Positions 17,501 to 25,952 of a stretch of 64,000 nucleotides of DNA are shown here, piece by piece. The DNA is taken from positions 1 to 64,000 of the forward strand of contig NZ_JALKBD010000004.1 of NCBI RefSeq assembly GCF_023015905.1. The letters run 5' to 3'. The stretch comes from Arenibacter sp. F20364. GTDB lineage: Bacteria; Bacteroidota; Bacteroidia; Flavobacteriales; Flavobacteriaceae. Position numbers and translations under genes: made by a program. The notes under the pieces are model-generated. The model made no database searches. It was not told where the DNA came from and saw nothing but the letters and a program-made list of their open reading frames with translations. Within the stretch, counting starts at the first letter, position 1. Each line of letters begins with the position of its first letter.

Positions 17501-18976
17501 AAGGATAATCGCTCCTAAAACGGCAAAACCAAATGTAAATGCCATTGGCCGGAACATTTTCCCTTCCACACCGGTCAAAAAAAGAATCGGTGTAAAAACT
17601 ATAAGAACAATTAGTTGACCGAAGAAGGCAGAATTCATCATTTTACTTGAAGAATCATAGGCGATTTCATCCATTTCAGCTTGGTTGATGGCGGTTGTGG
17701 ATTTTTTCATCCGTTGATGAATGTGGAAAACCGCTCCTTCCACGATAATCACCGCTCCATCTACAATAATTCCAAAATCGATCGCACCCAAGGACATTAA
17801 ATTTGCCCAAATGCCAAATTGTTTCATCAAAATAAATGCAAATAATAGACATAAAGGGATTATCGAAGCTGCTATCAAGCCACCACGGAAGCTTCCCAAA
17901 AGTAAGACCAAAACAAATATGACGATTAGGGCTCCTTCTATTAGATTGTTTTTAACGGTACTTGTGGTTGCCTCAATAAGTTCACTTCGGCTTAAAAAAG
18001 CATCAATATAAACACCTTCCGGCAGGGATTTTTGAATTTCTACAATACGCTTTTCCACATTTTCAATCACGTCGCCTGGGCTTTCGCCTTTCAGCATTAA
18101 AATTTGTCCACCAACAGTTTCGTGTCCATCTTGGGTAAACGCACCATAACGCACTTGATTACCATAGCCTACTTTTTCCGCGACATCACGTATTAAAACC
18201 GGGCTTCCATTTTGTGTGGTTACAACCGTGTTTTCCAAATCGGCAATACTTCGTGCCAGCCCTTCGCCACGGATAAAATTGGCTTGGTGGTTTTTTTCAA
18301 TGTAAGCACCACCAGTATTGGCATTGTTGACTTTCAAGGCTTCAAAGACCTGATTCATTGTAATACCGAAACTTTTCAGCTTATTAGGATTTATTGCAAC
18401 TTCATACTGTTTTACATAACCTCCAAAAGCATTGACCTCGACCACTCCGGGGACTAATGCCATTTGACGTTTTACAATCCAATCTTGGATGGTACGAAGC
18501 TCCATTGCATCGTACTTATCTTCGTAGCCCTCTTTTAATTTTAAGGTGTATTGGTAGATTTCGCCAAGCCCTGTAGTTATTGGTGCCATAAATGGCGTGC
18601 CGAAGCCTTCGGGGATTTCTCCAGCAACTTCGGTTAATTTCTCTTGTACCAATTGCCGGGGAAGATATGTGCCTGCCTCGTCCTTAAATACAATGGTAAC
18701 CACGGACAGCCCAAAACGAGACACCGAACGCAGCTCAATAACATCAGGAAGATTGGCCATTGCCAATTCTACCGGATAGGTAACAAATTGCTCAATATCT
18801 TCAGTACCTAAATTTGGGGCAACTGTAATAACCTGTACTTGGTTGTTGGTAATATCGGGTACAGAACCCAGATTTATAGTGGCCATAGACCAAATGCCCG
18901 TACCTACAAGTGCCACTATAAAGAGCCCAATAATAAACTTGTTATTAATGGAAAATGAAATGATTTTGTTAATCAT
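14561..18976 (-). CDS. czcA: CzcA heavy-metal RND pump fused to a CzcC/TolC-like channel protein
   Basis: Proton-driven RND transporter exporting divalent cations, 1471 residues. The RND part spans about 1-1045; the fourth helix reads DFGIIVDGAVIIVEG, the D/D/E arrangement of HME-RND pumps for Zn/Co/Cd rather than Cu/Ag. After the last RND helix comes a hydrophobic segment ending in TSFAQ (about 1060-1080) that looks like a signal peptide. A TolC-family domain follows (about 1085-1471; LTIDEAIAMAKQNYPSLKES at its start, coiled coil and LRYDTGETGKLEFISASSEF). This fusion is known in Bacteroidota; cleavage at the internal signal would release an outer-membrane channel. Start is the ATG at 18976. 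Confidence 0.93.
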   Translation of the reverse strand: MINKIISFSINNKFIIGLFIVALVGTGIWSMATINLGSVPDITNNQVQVITVAPNLGTEDIEQFVTYPVELAMANLPDVIELRSVSRFGLSVVTIVFKDEAGTYLPRQLVQEKLTEVAGEIPEGFGTPFMAPITTGLGEIYQYTLKLKEGYEDKYDAMELRTIQDWIVKRQMALVPGVVEVNAFGGYVKQYEVAINPNKLKSFGITMNQVFEALKVNNANTGGAYIEKNHQANFIRGEGLARSIADLENTVVTTQNGSPVLIRDVAEKVGYGNQVRYGAFTQDGHETVGGQILMLKGESPGDVIENVEKRIVEIQKSLPEGVYIDAFLSRSELIEATTSTVKNNLIEGALIVIFVLVLLLGSFRGGLIAASIIPLCLLFAFILMKQFGIWANLMSLGAIDFGIIVDGAVIIVEGAVFHIHQRMKKSTTAINQAEMDEIAYDSSSKMMNSAFFGQLIVLIVFTPILFLTGVEGKMFRPMAFTFGFAVLGAIILCLTYVPMMSSLFLKPAKNQNSWFAKFENKIDRFSDKIMDVLNRIYLPILNFALRFRAGVVIGAVSLLLISGFIFSNMGAEFVPKFDEGDIAFQALIKPGSSLTESIEASEKLQKLINEFPEVKTVVSRIGVAEIPTDPMPMDIADSYIILEKDKSKWTSADSKEELIEKIQEKISVVPGVNFVFTQPVELRFNELLTGVREDVAIKLYGEDLGVLADKVQEIAAVIRTVPGAADLNVEATSGLPQMTVVYNRAKMAQYGVTADKLNDYVSASFSGEQAGVIFEGEKRFDVVIRLAEEYRQDINSLKNLFIDLPNGAQVPLKEVADISYKPGPMQISRDNTSRRISVGVNVRGRDVKSMVEEIQQKLETDVKLPPGYFVTYGGSFENLQRASDRLMIVVPIVLLTIFVLLYFALNSVTQALMIYMAVPLAAIGGVFVLLIRGMPFSISAGVGFIVLFGVAVLNGLILINKFNELKDSGMTDLKKRIYEATHERLRPILLTAITTIMGFIPMAISTSGGAEVQRPLATVVIGGMLTATFLTLVVIPILYYWLESRKEKKDNGGDVSYIKKSTNIVTVLLMVGGLMASGTSFAQDTNQDGTIPKTLTIDEAIAMAKQNYPSLKESQAFIEREKALKGTSFDLGSTQVFTGKEEYGNNLPGVQTTVGVQQGNIDLLSGFSKSKFYKERIALGEKFYVASEQQLVRNVMQAYDQINYYKAQLRFADQLDSIYANFKTAAQLRYDTGETGKLEFISASSEFQQIQVLRQQAFDDIEIAKRALKQYLGTDETIETVDGFYEPLDFMATLDSTSVANNPMLQYALQNAEVSKANVGVEKSQFLPKFSLSYGRQVVDDVSGFNTYQAGISIPLWFFPQKSRVKAAKADAMVAENQYLEQKAVTESRVSQLTKSLEKTKKILQYYEEGALLLAEEQITTAQLASKEGEIDYVNYITILNSAIRIKQNHLQYINQYNQQTIDMQYQLGNL

Positions 18977-19093
18977 AGAAAAAGTATTAATTCAGTTTAA
19001 ACCTCGCAATGCAATTAGATGCAATGCGTTTATAATGGGATGCTTACTTTGAAAAGCATCACGTAAGGATATAGCTATCCTTAAAAAACTGAA

Positions 19094-19489
19094 TTATACT
19101 TTAGGGGGTTGGAAAAGCGATTCCAGATATCTGGAAGTGAAGTTTACTTTATGTAAGGTAAACTGTTTTTTCCCTTCAAACTTTAGTTGATTGGTTAAAG
19201 CCGAATTGTTGTTCGCAATAATTAATACTAGAGGGTGACAACATTGATGATGGGAATGGACTGGTGTATTCTCCTTATCTGGGTTATTATGATGCCCTTC
19301 ATTTTTTGCATCATTGTCAATGTAATCTTCAACTACATATTCAAGGAAAGAGTCTCCATAAACTTTATGGTCTTGATAATGGGTAATAATGCTTGAAATT
19401 TCTTTAATTGGTCCACAAAAGTCCATATCAATGCTAATTCCCTGAAAAAAGAATAAAATTGACATTGATATGGAAAAGAATATTTTCAT
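19094..19489 (-). CDS. Small secreted His/Cys-rich protein upstream of czcA
   Basis: Predicted exported protein of 131 residues. The ATG at 19489 gives a signal sequence (MKIFFSISMSILFFFQGISI). The mature part has an acidic stretch, then HHNNPDKENTPVHSHHQCCHPLVLI, and ends FQPPKV. The CC and PP motifs recall the small HYC_CC_PP family often found beside Czc systems in flavobacteria, but this assignment is from memory. It precedes czcA by about 120 bases on the same strand. A periplasmic metal-binding or sensing role is plausible. Confidence 0.65.
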   Translation of the reverse strand: MKIFFSISMSILFFFQGISIDMDFCGPIKEISSIITHYQDHKVYGDSFLEYVVEDYIDNDAKNEGHHNNPDKENTPVHSHHQCCHPLVLIIANNNSALTNQLKFEGKKQFTLHKVNFTSRYLESLFQPPKV

Positions 19490-19883
19490 AAAGTTTGACA
19501 AAGATATAAATTTATCGATGCACAGGTTGTGCAAACTTTGGTCAAAAAGTGCTACTAATGCAAATTTTGACGTTTATAATTAAAATTATAGCTGTCGAGA
19601 ATCACAACTGAATTAGGGTCGTAGGGGTATTAAATGAGAATGTGAACTATCTCTGCCAAGGTTATCGGAGTGGGCAAGTTTTTTTGAGTAATTGAAGGCT
19701 GAGGGGGTTCTAAATGGCAAAGTCAAAACCTATGGTGGCAAATGCATTGGCAGAAAGGGGGACATAATTTACAATCCTGGTTATTTTTTCCATCTCAGTC
19801 AATAGCCGAAAACGTTTGCGTGTCATCTGGAGCAGTGCCAGGATCATTAAAAGTCACCACATTGATTGCCAATAACCGATAGC

Positions 19884-19907
19884 GCTGTAAAACGTTGGTT
19901 TTACAGC
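19884..19907. repeat. Hairpin with 10-bp perfect stem in a gene-free region
   Basis: GCTGTAAAAC and GTTTTACAGC pair around the loop GTTG. The centre resembles the AAAACGGCCGTTTT palindromes elsewhere in the window. The rest of the 19490-20040 spacer shows no gene. The hairpin lacks a clear T-run, so it is not a typical terminator. It marks the right border of the heavy-metal island. Confidence 0.5.
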
Positions 19908-20040
19908 ACAAATATTATATCTCTATCTTGATAATGCAAATTTGAAAGTTCAAATAAAGAATGAATTTACCAACTAGTTTTGGCCCTATTACCATTTAAT
20001 GAGGTTTTTTGAAATCCGACTAGGAATTCAATGCTAAATC

Positions 20041-22776
20041 CTATTCAACTATGTCGTAAGTTGTTTCACTCTGACCTATTATTCCATCTCCAATAATTGA
20101 GATACCCTCACAAATCACCAAAACCTTTCCCGAAATATCTCCATTAAAAAACTTAATGGTAGCATTGCCTTGTGCATCCGTAACAACATTTGGCTCCCAA
20201 TGTATCAATTTTCTTAAGTCGGGCGTACCAGGATCATCAGTGGTCCCATCATAAGAAGGGCTATAAAACTCCCTTTTGGGGGAGAACTCAGGGGCAGAGT
20301 CGAGCAATAAATTGGACCTTTTGGGAAAAGCTCCGAAAAGACCTTTTCCCGAATAGGTATAAATTGCCAAAATTGCTGGAAACGGTGGAGGCTGGAATAA
20401 ACCGGAGGCAGAGGGGAATGTATCCCGAAAATAGCGGTTGGCACTTGTTGTGTTTCTGATAATCTCGACACTTTTAACAGCAGCAATCGGTATATCGGGA
20501 ACAATGCTAAAATGGTCGATCACAACGGGAATGCCATCAATTAAGATATATGTAAAACCGGCACCGTGGACTCGGGCATACAAGTACCCTGTCCCATTCC
20601 CCAACCTACTCACCGAAAGCTCTTCAGGGTAGTTGAACAATAGCCATGAATAAAGGCTTCCTGTCCAATTTTTCGCTTTGGCCATCAACTCTTTGTTGTC
20701 TATGACAACATCTGGCATACCATGTAATTTGTTCATTTCTTCCCTTTCTGGGGTCAGAATGTAGTCACTGACGACAACCTCGTTCAATGCAATGGTATTT
20801 GGCAACAAAAAAGGGTCGAGGGCTATATCTTTTGATATTCGCTCACTTACGGTTTTTTCTATTATACTATCAACGGGAGCGATGACCAATTCGGTTTCAT
20901 ACTCTATCTTGGGAACTTTTCTTTTATGGATATGGACCTTAAAGTTTGAACTTTTTCTACCGGAGGAAGTGGGTTGTATCACAAATTTTTTTCCATCTCC
21001 GTAACTATTTTCAAGACTGAAATTAAAATATCCCGTACTATCGACTTCTTGATTATAAACTGTTATTTTTTCTCCAAAAGTCATCAATGTCAAATCGTAC
21101 CTGTCATTTTGAAAACGCTTTTTCCTTTTTACCTTCTGTACTCCCTCAACATACCCCGTTAGACCGAGTCCCTTTTCAGGTTGTATCAACTTGGGTTCTT
21201 TGGGCTTGTCGTACTTATAATTCGACCAACCTTGGGTAAGCATCAAATAATCAAGATCTTTTAAATGATCCTCATGTTTGAAATAATAAGCGGGATCCTC
21301 GATTTCGCCCCTGATATCTGATTCCAACATAAAATAGGAAACAATATTTCCATGGGTAAGGTTTGTCCGCTCAAAATAATCTTTGTTTACCGCCATTAAT
21401 GATATAGAACTTGGCAAAGGTCGTTTTCCTTTCGTGGAACGAATGTGAACGATTACACTATCACGTGCTTCATATTCGTTTTTGTCCATTTCAACTTTTA
21501 TATCCAGATTGTCTTCGGGCCTATGATTGTAGAAATGACGTTCGGCTATGGGCATATGCCCCGAATCGTATAACGTTGCCCCTATAATTCCGTTCGGCAA
21601 ATCCCTGCTTTTGAAGGCATAGCTAAACTTTCCATTTTTCATCAATGCCCTTAGCATATAAATATCCTTTCCCCGGTGATAAAGTTTTAGGAAGAGGCTA
21701 TCGGTCATTACCGGTTTCGCATCCAACGCAATTAGCTTCATATGCTTTTCGGAAATAACCCGCATGACCATACCTTGAGGTCTGGCCACGGGAATGGGAT
21801 ACCTATGGGTTGTTCCATTGGTCGATTGAACTACCCCAAAATAGCCTTTGCCAATTTCGGGCCGTAGGACTATTTTGCCCATACCCAGATGGTTACTTTT
21901 AAAAGTAGACAGCTCATTATTTTCCTGGTCAACTATAATCCCTTCTATTTCTGCCCCTTTGCCTTTATAGTTTAGATATTTAAAGCCTATGTTGCTCTTT
22001 ATGTCGTTTACCAATGCTCCTCCTTCGGGGAAAAAATCCAAGGTTCCTGAATTCTCATCCAAAATTATAGATTTAGAAAAGCTCTTACTTTCGGTTTTTA
22101 ATCGATAACCAATGACCTTGACATCATTTGGTATATCAAATTTTACGCCGACGGGCCTGCCTCTTTTTTGCTTGACCTCAATGGAATCGGAACCATCTTT
22201 CCAATTTAGGTACAACATCGCCCCACCTTTATTCAGACTGTCCAATTCGTTCGGGAATATCATTGAAGAAACAGTAACCATTTCATGATTCAATTCCTTG
22301 GCAACTGTAATATCCCGAATTGGGTCGATCTTATCTTCTGGTCTTTTGAAATGGAGAACATCCACATAGGATGAAAAGATAAAATCGGTTCCAAAGTTCC
22401 TGTTCCATTCGGTATACGCACGTATCAAGTATTTGCCTTCAGGATAATTGGCGTGTAGCTGAAAAAAGCTTTCAGCTAAGCCATTTTCCAATTTCAGTAA
22501 TTTCCTATCTATTATCTCTTGGCCGATCGGTTCGATTAGTTCTACACGCAAAACCTTACTAATATCCGAAAGTGAGTTGCCAAAAGCCTCGGATACGACT
22601 GCTTTGAACCAGACTACTTCTGAGGTATTATATGTCTTTCCTGTCAACTGCAAATAAATCTTTTCCGCATCAATGGCATTTGCAGGAACGGAATTACCAG
22701 GCTCAAACTTTTTCTGGGCATCGCACCATGTAATGGTCAAAATAAAAATAATAATGCAGGATCGGCGTAAAGGCAT
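20041..22776 (-). CDS. Large exported protein with MG2-like and TonB-plug-like domains
   Basis: Predicted periplasmic or surface protein of 911 residues with an N-terminal signal (MPLRRSCIIIFILTITWCDAQ). The first part (about 35-130: KIYLQLTGKTYNTSEVVWFKA... YPEGKYLIRAYTEW) resembles macroglobulin MG2 domains. Further Ig-like strands follow. Near residues 660-780 a plug-like domain is suggested by NEVVVSDY and YARVHGAGFTYILIDGIP ... IPIAAVKSVEIIRN. The C-terminus (VVTDAQGNATIKFFNGDISGKVLVICEGI) is again macroglobulin-like. Such proteins are common in Bacteroidota and usually unassigned. No barrel is present, so it is not a complete TonB receptor. Confidence 0.75.
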   Translation of the reverse strand: MPLRRSCIIIFILTITWCDAQKKFEPGNSVPANAIDAEKIYLQLTGKTYNTSEVVWFKAVVSEAFGNSLSDISKVLRVELIEPIGQEIIDRKLLKLENGLAESFFQLHANYPEGKYLIRAYTEWNRNFGTDFIFSSYVDVLHFKRPEDKIDPIRDITVAKELNHEMVTVSSMIFPNELDSLNKGGAMLYLNWKDGSDSIEVKQKRGRPVGVKFDIPNDVKVIGYRLKTESKSFSKSIILDENSGTLDFFPEGGALVNDIKSNIGFKYLNYKGKGAEIEGIIVDQENNELSTFKSNHLGMGKIVLRPEIGKGYFGVVQSTNGTTHRYPIPVARPQGMVMRVISEKHMKLIALDAKPVMTDSLFLKLYHRGKDIYMLRALMKNGKFSYAFKSRDLPNGIIGATLYDSGHMPIAERHFYNHRPEDNLDIKVEMDKNEYEARDSVIVHIRSTKGKRPLPSSISLMAVNKDYFERTNLTHGNIVSYFMLESDIRGEIEDPAYYFKHEDHLKDLDYLMLTQGWSNYKYDKPKEPKLIQPEKGLGLTGYVEGVQKVKRKKRFQNDRYDLTLMTFGEKITVYNQEVDSTGYFNFSLENSYGDGKKFVIQPTSSGRKSSNFKVHIHKRKVPKIEYETELVIAPVDSIIEKTVSERISKDIALDPFLLPNTIALNEVVVSDYILTPEREEMNKLHGMPDVVIDNKELMAKAKNWTGSLYSWLLFNYPEELSVSRLGNGTGYLYARVHGAGFTYILIDGIPVVIDHFSIVPDIPIAAVKSVEIIRNTTSANRYFRDTFPSASGLFQPPPFPAILAIYTYSGKGLFGAFPKRSNLLLDSAPEFSPKREFYSPSYDGTTDDPGTPDLRKLIHWEPNVVTDAQGNATIKFFNGDISGKVLVICEGISIIGDGIIGQSETTYDIVE

Positions 22777-23080
22777 ATTATTATAAAATTAAAGAAGAAC
22801 TCTAAAAAATCAACAATTAGTATTACTCGATTTCATCCTCTTTGTCCCGAATAATGATTACCGTAAACAACATTTTCTATGAAAGGTCTGAGTTTAATTA
22901 TCGAAAAGTTCAAATATAAGAAGGTTCGGTCTTGTTTTCTATAGTCTCATAAAAAGAACCATTTTTGGGACACCTCCATTCTTTCAAACCAGTTTTGTAA
23001 AACTGCCGTGGCTGTTGCAGAACTCCGATAAACATCAATTTTTGCTTTTAGAAATCTGCAAAAAACCGTAACTTAAAGGT
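22777..23080. repeat. IS1182-family left-end relic and Tn3-like end-like sequence
   Basis: Two repeat-derived strings are visible. At about 22951-22970, AAGAACCATTTTTGG followed by GACA matches a string near 26358 downstream of the Tn3-type transposase, in the same orientation. At about 22975-23075 the sequence runs into the IS1182 transposase start and shares CAAACCAGTTTTGTAAAAC and GAAATCTGCAAAAAACCG with the segment at 3.98 kb. No gene is seen. Confidence 0.45.
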
Positions 23081-23307
23081 ATGCAAGGCAGAAAGAACTA
23101 TACCGAAAAATTGTTCGTCAGCTTCCAGTTGTCGGACCTGATCCCAAAGGAAAATCTTTACAGAATGCTCCGCGAAACGCTTGACCTGAGTTTTCTTTAT
23201 AAGGATACGAAAGAACTTTACGGCAGGACCGGCAACCCTTCGATCGACCCCGTGGTCTTTTTCAAACTGTTGATCACGGGTTACCCCGAGAACTTGCCAA
23301 CCGCATA
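23081..23307 (+). pseudogene. IS1182-family transposase, N-terminal remnant
   Basis: The 75-codon frame begins MQGRKNYTEKLFVSFQLSDL and continues to IDPVVFFKLLITGYPENL, the characteristic N-terminus of IS1182-family transposases, which are normally about 450-500 residues. It stops after that and the catalytic domain is absent. What follows is unrelated. This is a dead relic; its 5' flank preserves part of the insertion-sequence end. Confidence 0.85.
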
Positions 23308-23313
23308 ACCTCA

Positions 23314-23475
23314 ATGCCTGAAAAAATAGGGCAAAAACCAAAAAAACTTAAAAAGAAGGGGATAGGCCTCTACGAATTTTTCGGACCTTCCTTTTTTATA
23401 GCCAGCCTTATTCACTTTCCTGATGAATACAAGACCAATGCCCTAAGTATTATGTCACGGACCAAAGGTTTTTAG
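23314..23475 (+). pseudogene. Unidentified C-terminal fragment before the glycosyltransferase
   Basis: A frame running through the end of the IS relic and ending at 23475 encodes ELANRITSMPEKIGQKPKK, then GLYEFFGPSFFIASLIHFP. It has no good start of its own and is probably the 3' tail of a gene whose front was lost when the IS relic formed. The style is faintly like a glycosyltransferase tail. No firm identification. Confidence 0.25.
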
Positions 23476-23631
23476 CAGGTACATTTAATCCTTTGGATCG
23501 GTCTCGTGGTGAGGATTTTTATTTTTTTACATGAACTCCATTAAACTTGTCCAATAAATTTAGGGTGTCATGTTTATGATTATTTTTGTCCTACTTGTAT
23601 ATATGGAATTACCAAATCACCAAAAAAGATT

Positions 23632-25494
23632 ATGGCAGTAGCTAAAGAGAAGATATCGGCAGTAATCATCACCTACAATGAGATGGGCTATATTGAGCAG
23701 TGCATGAGATCGGTCAGCTTTGCCGATGAGATCGTAGTGGTAGATTCGTACAGCAATGACGGCACCTATGAATTTTTGTTGCAACATCCAAATATAAAGG
23801 TCCTTCAACATCCATTTGAAAATTTTACGCTACAGAAATCCTTTGCCCTGGAACAGGCCACTCATGATTGGGTCTTATTTTTGGATGCCGATGAAGTGGT
23901 GCCGGAAGCACTGCGAAAAGAAATAATGGCAACGGTTAATGACAGCACGGATTATGCGGCCTATTGGGTTTATCGGACTTTTATGTTCTTGAACAAAAAG
24001 CTTCGATTCAGCGGCTGGCAGACCGATAAAAATTACCGCTTGTTCAGAAAGAGCAAAGCTAGATTCTCGGACAAAAAAATCGTGCACGAAACTTTGGAGG
24101 TTAATGGTTATTCTGGTATCCTCAAAGAAAAATTAATCCATTACTCCTATAAAAATTATGACGGCTATAAGGGCAAAATGCTTAGATACGGTCGTTTAAG
24201 GGCCATCGAAGAGTTTGAAAAAGGAAAAAAATGGTCCGTTTTCCCTCAATATTTAAGACCCCTTTGGAAGTATGCCAACCACTATCTGGTCCGTCTCGGT
24301 TTTTTGGACGGAAAAAAAGGCATGATCATTTCATACCTGAACGCGCTCGGTGTATATGAAAGGTACCGGGAACTTAAAAGACTGCAAACCAATCAGGAAC
24401 CTATCCATTCAAATTATCGATTTCTTATTTACATCTCCTATTCCTATGGATTTCCGATAGGAAAACCGCTGTATGAAGAAATTTTAAACCTGGGTTATGA
24501 AGTAAAATGGTTTTTGGAGTCAAAGGAAGCCGAGAGGAACAATCCGTTCCCTACCGCTACACTAAATTCAGTACATGAGGTACTGGATTACAACCCGCAT
24601 ATAGTACTTACCGCTACCAACCAGGTGCCCGATTTTTTTCCAGGACTAAAAGTGCAGATCTTTCATGGGTTCAATGCTGAAAAAAGAAGTTTCAGGAAAG
24701 GCCATTTTAGGTTACGGGGCTTCTTTGATCTTTATTGTACCCAGGGACCGTCGACCACCGCAATTTTCGTTGAAAAGAGTAAGCGGCACCGACATTTCGA
24801 AGTCATAGAGACGGGGTGGTCCAAAATAGATCCTCTTTTTCCCCTACCTGACAAAAACAGGGAGCACCGAAACACGGTATTGCTTTCATCGACCTTTACC
24901 GAGAAGCTGAGTTTGGCCTATGAAGACAGCGTTTTTAATGAAATACAGCGCCTTTCGAAAAAAGGAAAGTTCAAATTTTTGAATGTGCTTCATCCAAAAA
25001 TGCCCAATCATATAAAAGAAAAATGGAAAAGTTTGGAAGGAAGGCATTTTAAGTTCTATAATACAACAGATCTAATTCCACTTTTTCACGAAGCCGACAT
25101 CTTGTTGTCCGATACCTCCTCGGTGATACAAGAATTCCTCTTGCAACAGAAACCAGTAGTCACTTTTCGGCACCACATTCCGAAATCATTTTTGATCAAT
25201 GTTGAGAACGCTTCGGAAATTGAAAAAGCATTGGAACATGCACTGACCTATCCAAGCGAAAAATTGACATTGATAAAAAAATATACCGAACAGATACATC
25301 CCTATTTTGATGGAAAATCAAGTGGGAGAGTGATAGACGCGACCATAGAATTCTTGCATCGCGACAAATCCTATCTAAAGCGAAAACCATGGAATCTCGT
25401 CAGAAAATGGGGAATTCGAAACAAACTTAAGCACTATACCCTTAAAACTTTTGGCAAACCGCTGACCCTTGGTGCGAAAAGCGGTGAGCGATAG
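23632..25494 (+). CDS. Two-domain glycosyltransferase: GT2 plus CDP-glycerol glycerophosphotransferase-like
   Basis: Cytosolic or peripheral enzyme of 620 residues for surface polysaccharide synthesis. The N-terminal GT2 domain (about 8-240) has SAVIITYNEM, DEIVVVDSYSNDGT and the LFLDADE motif, like WaaE/KdtX-type lipid A-core transferases. From about 265 a second domain resembles CDP-glycerol glycerophosphotransferases: VQIFHGFNAEKRS, ETGWSKIDPLF, and EADILLSDTSSVIQEFLL with KPVVTFR. The C-terminal basic tail may bind membrane. It stands alone between a transposase relic and a Tn3 element, so it is probably transferred cargo. The acceptor is unknown. Confidence 0.85.
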   Translation: MAVAKEKISAVIITYNEMGYIEQCMRSVSFADEIVVVDSYSNDGTYEFLLQHPNIKVLQHPFENFTLQKSFALEQATHDWVLFLDADEVVPEALRKEIMATVNDSTDYAAYWVYRTFMFLNKKLRFSGWQTDKNYRLFRKSKARFSDKKIVHETLEVNGYSGILKEKLIHYSYKNYDGYKGKMLRYGRLRAIEEFEKGKKWSVFPQYLRPLWKYANHYLVRLGFLDGKKGMIISYLNALGVYERYRELKRLQTNQEPIHSNYRFLIYISYSYGFPIGKPLYEEILNLGYEVKWFLESKEAERNNPFPTATLNSVHEVLDYNPHIVLTATNQVPDFFPGLKVQIFHGFNAEKRSFRKGHFRLRGFFDLYCTQGPSTTAIFVEKSKRHRHFEVIETGWSKIDPLFPLPDKNREHRNTVLLSSTFTEKLSLAYEDSVFNEIQRLSKKGKFKFLNVLHPKMPNHIKEKWKSLEGRHFKFYNTTDLIPLFHEADILLSDTSSVIQEFLLQQKPVVTFRHHIPKSFLINVENASEIEKALEHALTYPSEKLTLIKKYTEQIHPYFDGKSSGRVIDATIEFLHRDKSYLKRKPWNLVRKWGIRNKLKHYTLKTFGKPLTLGAKSGER

Positions 25495-25707
25495 ACGATA
25501 AAATTCCTTGCCGTTGTACAATCTTATTACTCTTGTGAGGCAGTGTAGCAAATGAAAAATCGTTAAAGCGCAAAGTCATTACTGACCATCATGATTTGGT
25601 AGGCCTTCATAACTATTTAAGTAGAGGACAGATTATTTCCCTTCATCTCAATGGGTTTGGCAACCGTAAGATTTGATCATTTTCGATTTCCTTCATCTGT
25701 TTGAGAG
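25495..25707. other. Gene-free spacer after the glycosyltransferase
   Basis: No gene, hairpin or repeat recognised in this stretch. Together with the pseudogene that follows it forms a decayed region between the glycosyltransferase and the Tn3-type transposase. Confidence 0.5.
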
Positions 25708-25952
25708 TTACCTGATTATCCCGTCCTGGACTTTGAAAAGAAGTTCGTTGTCCTTCCGTTTGAGGATTTCCTTTTGTTCACTTGAACTTGCCTTGTAGCC
25801 GTCCCTTTGCATTACAAGGCGGTCTCCAAGGGAAAGCAGTTTTTTACCGGTCTTGATTTCTCCGAATCAATATAGTTACAGGACAACAGGGATTTCTTCT
25901 TGTGGGAATCAAGATCAACCACGGCATGATTTGAATATTTTTGTATAATCAT
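25708..25952 (-). pseudogene. Small frameshifted gene, unknown family
   Basis: On the minus strand an ATG at 25952 opens MIIQKYSNHAVVDLDSHKKK. The frame is lost around position 25870 and resumes in another frame as GEIKTGKKLLSLGDRLVM ... NELLFKVQDGIIR before a stop at 25708-25710. The span of 245 bases is not a multiple of three, consistent with a single-base indel in an originally about 81-residue protein. I do not recognise the family. Confidence 0.5.
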
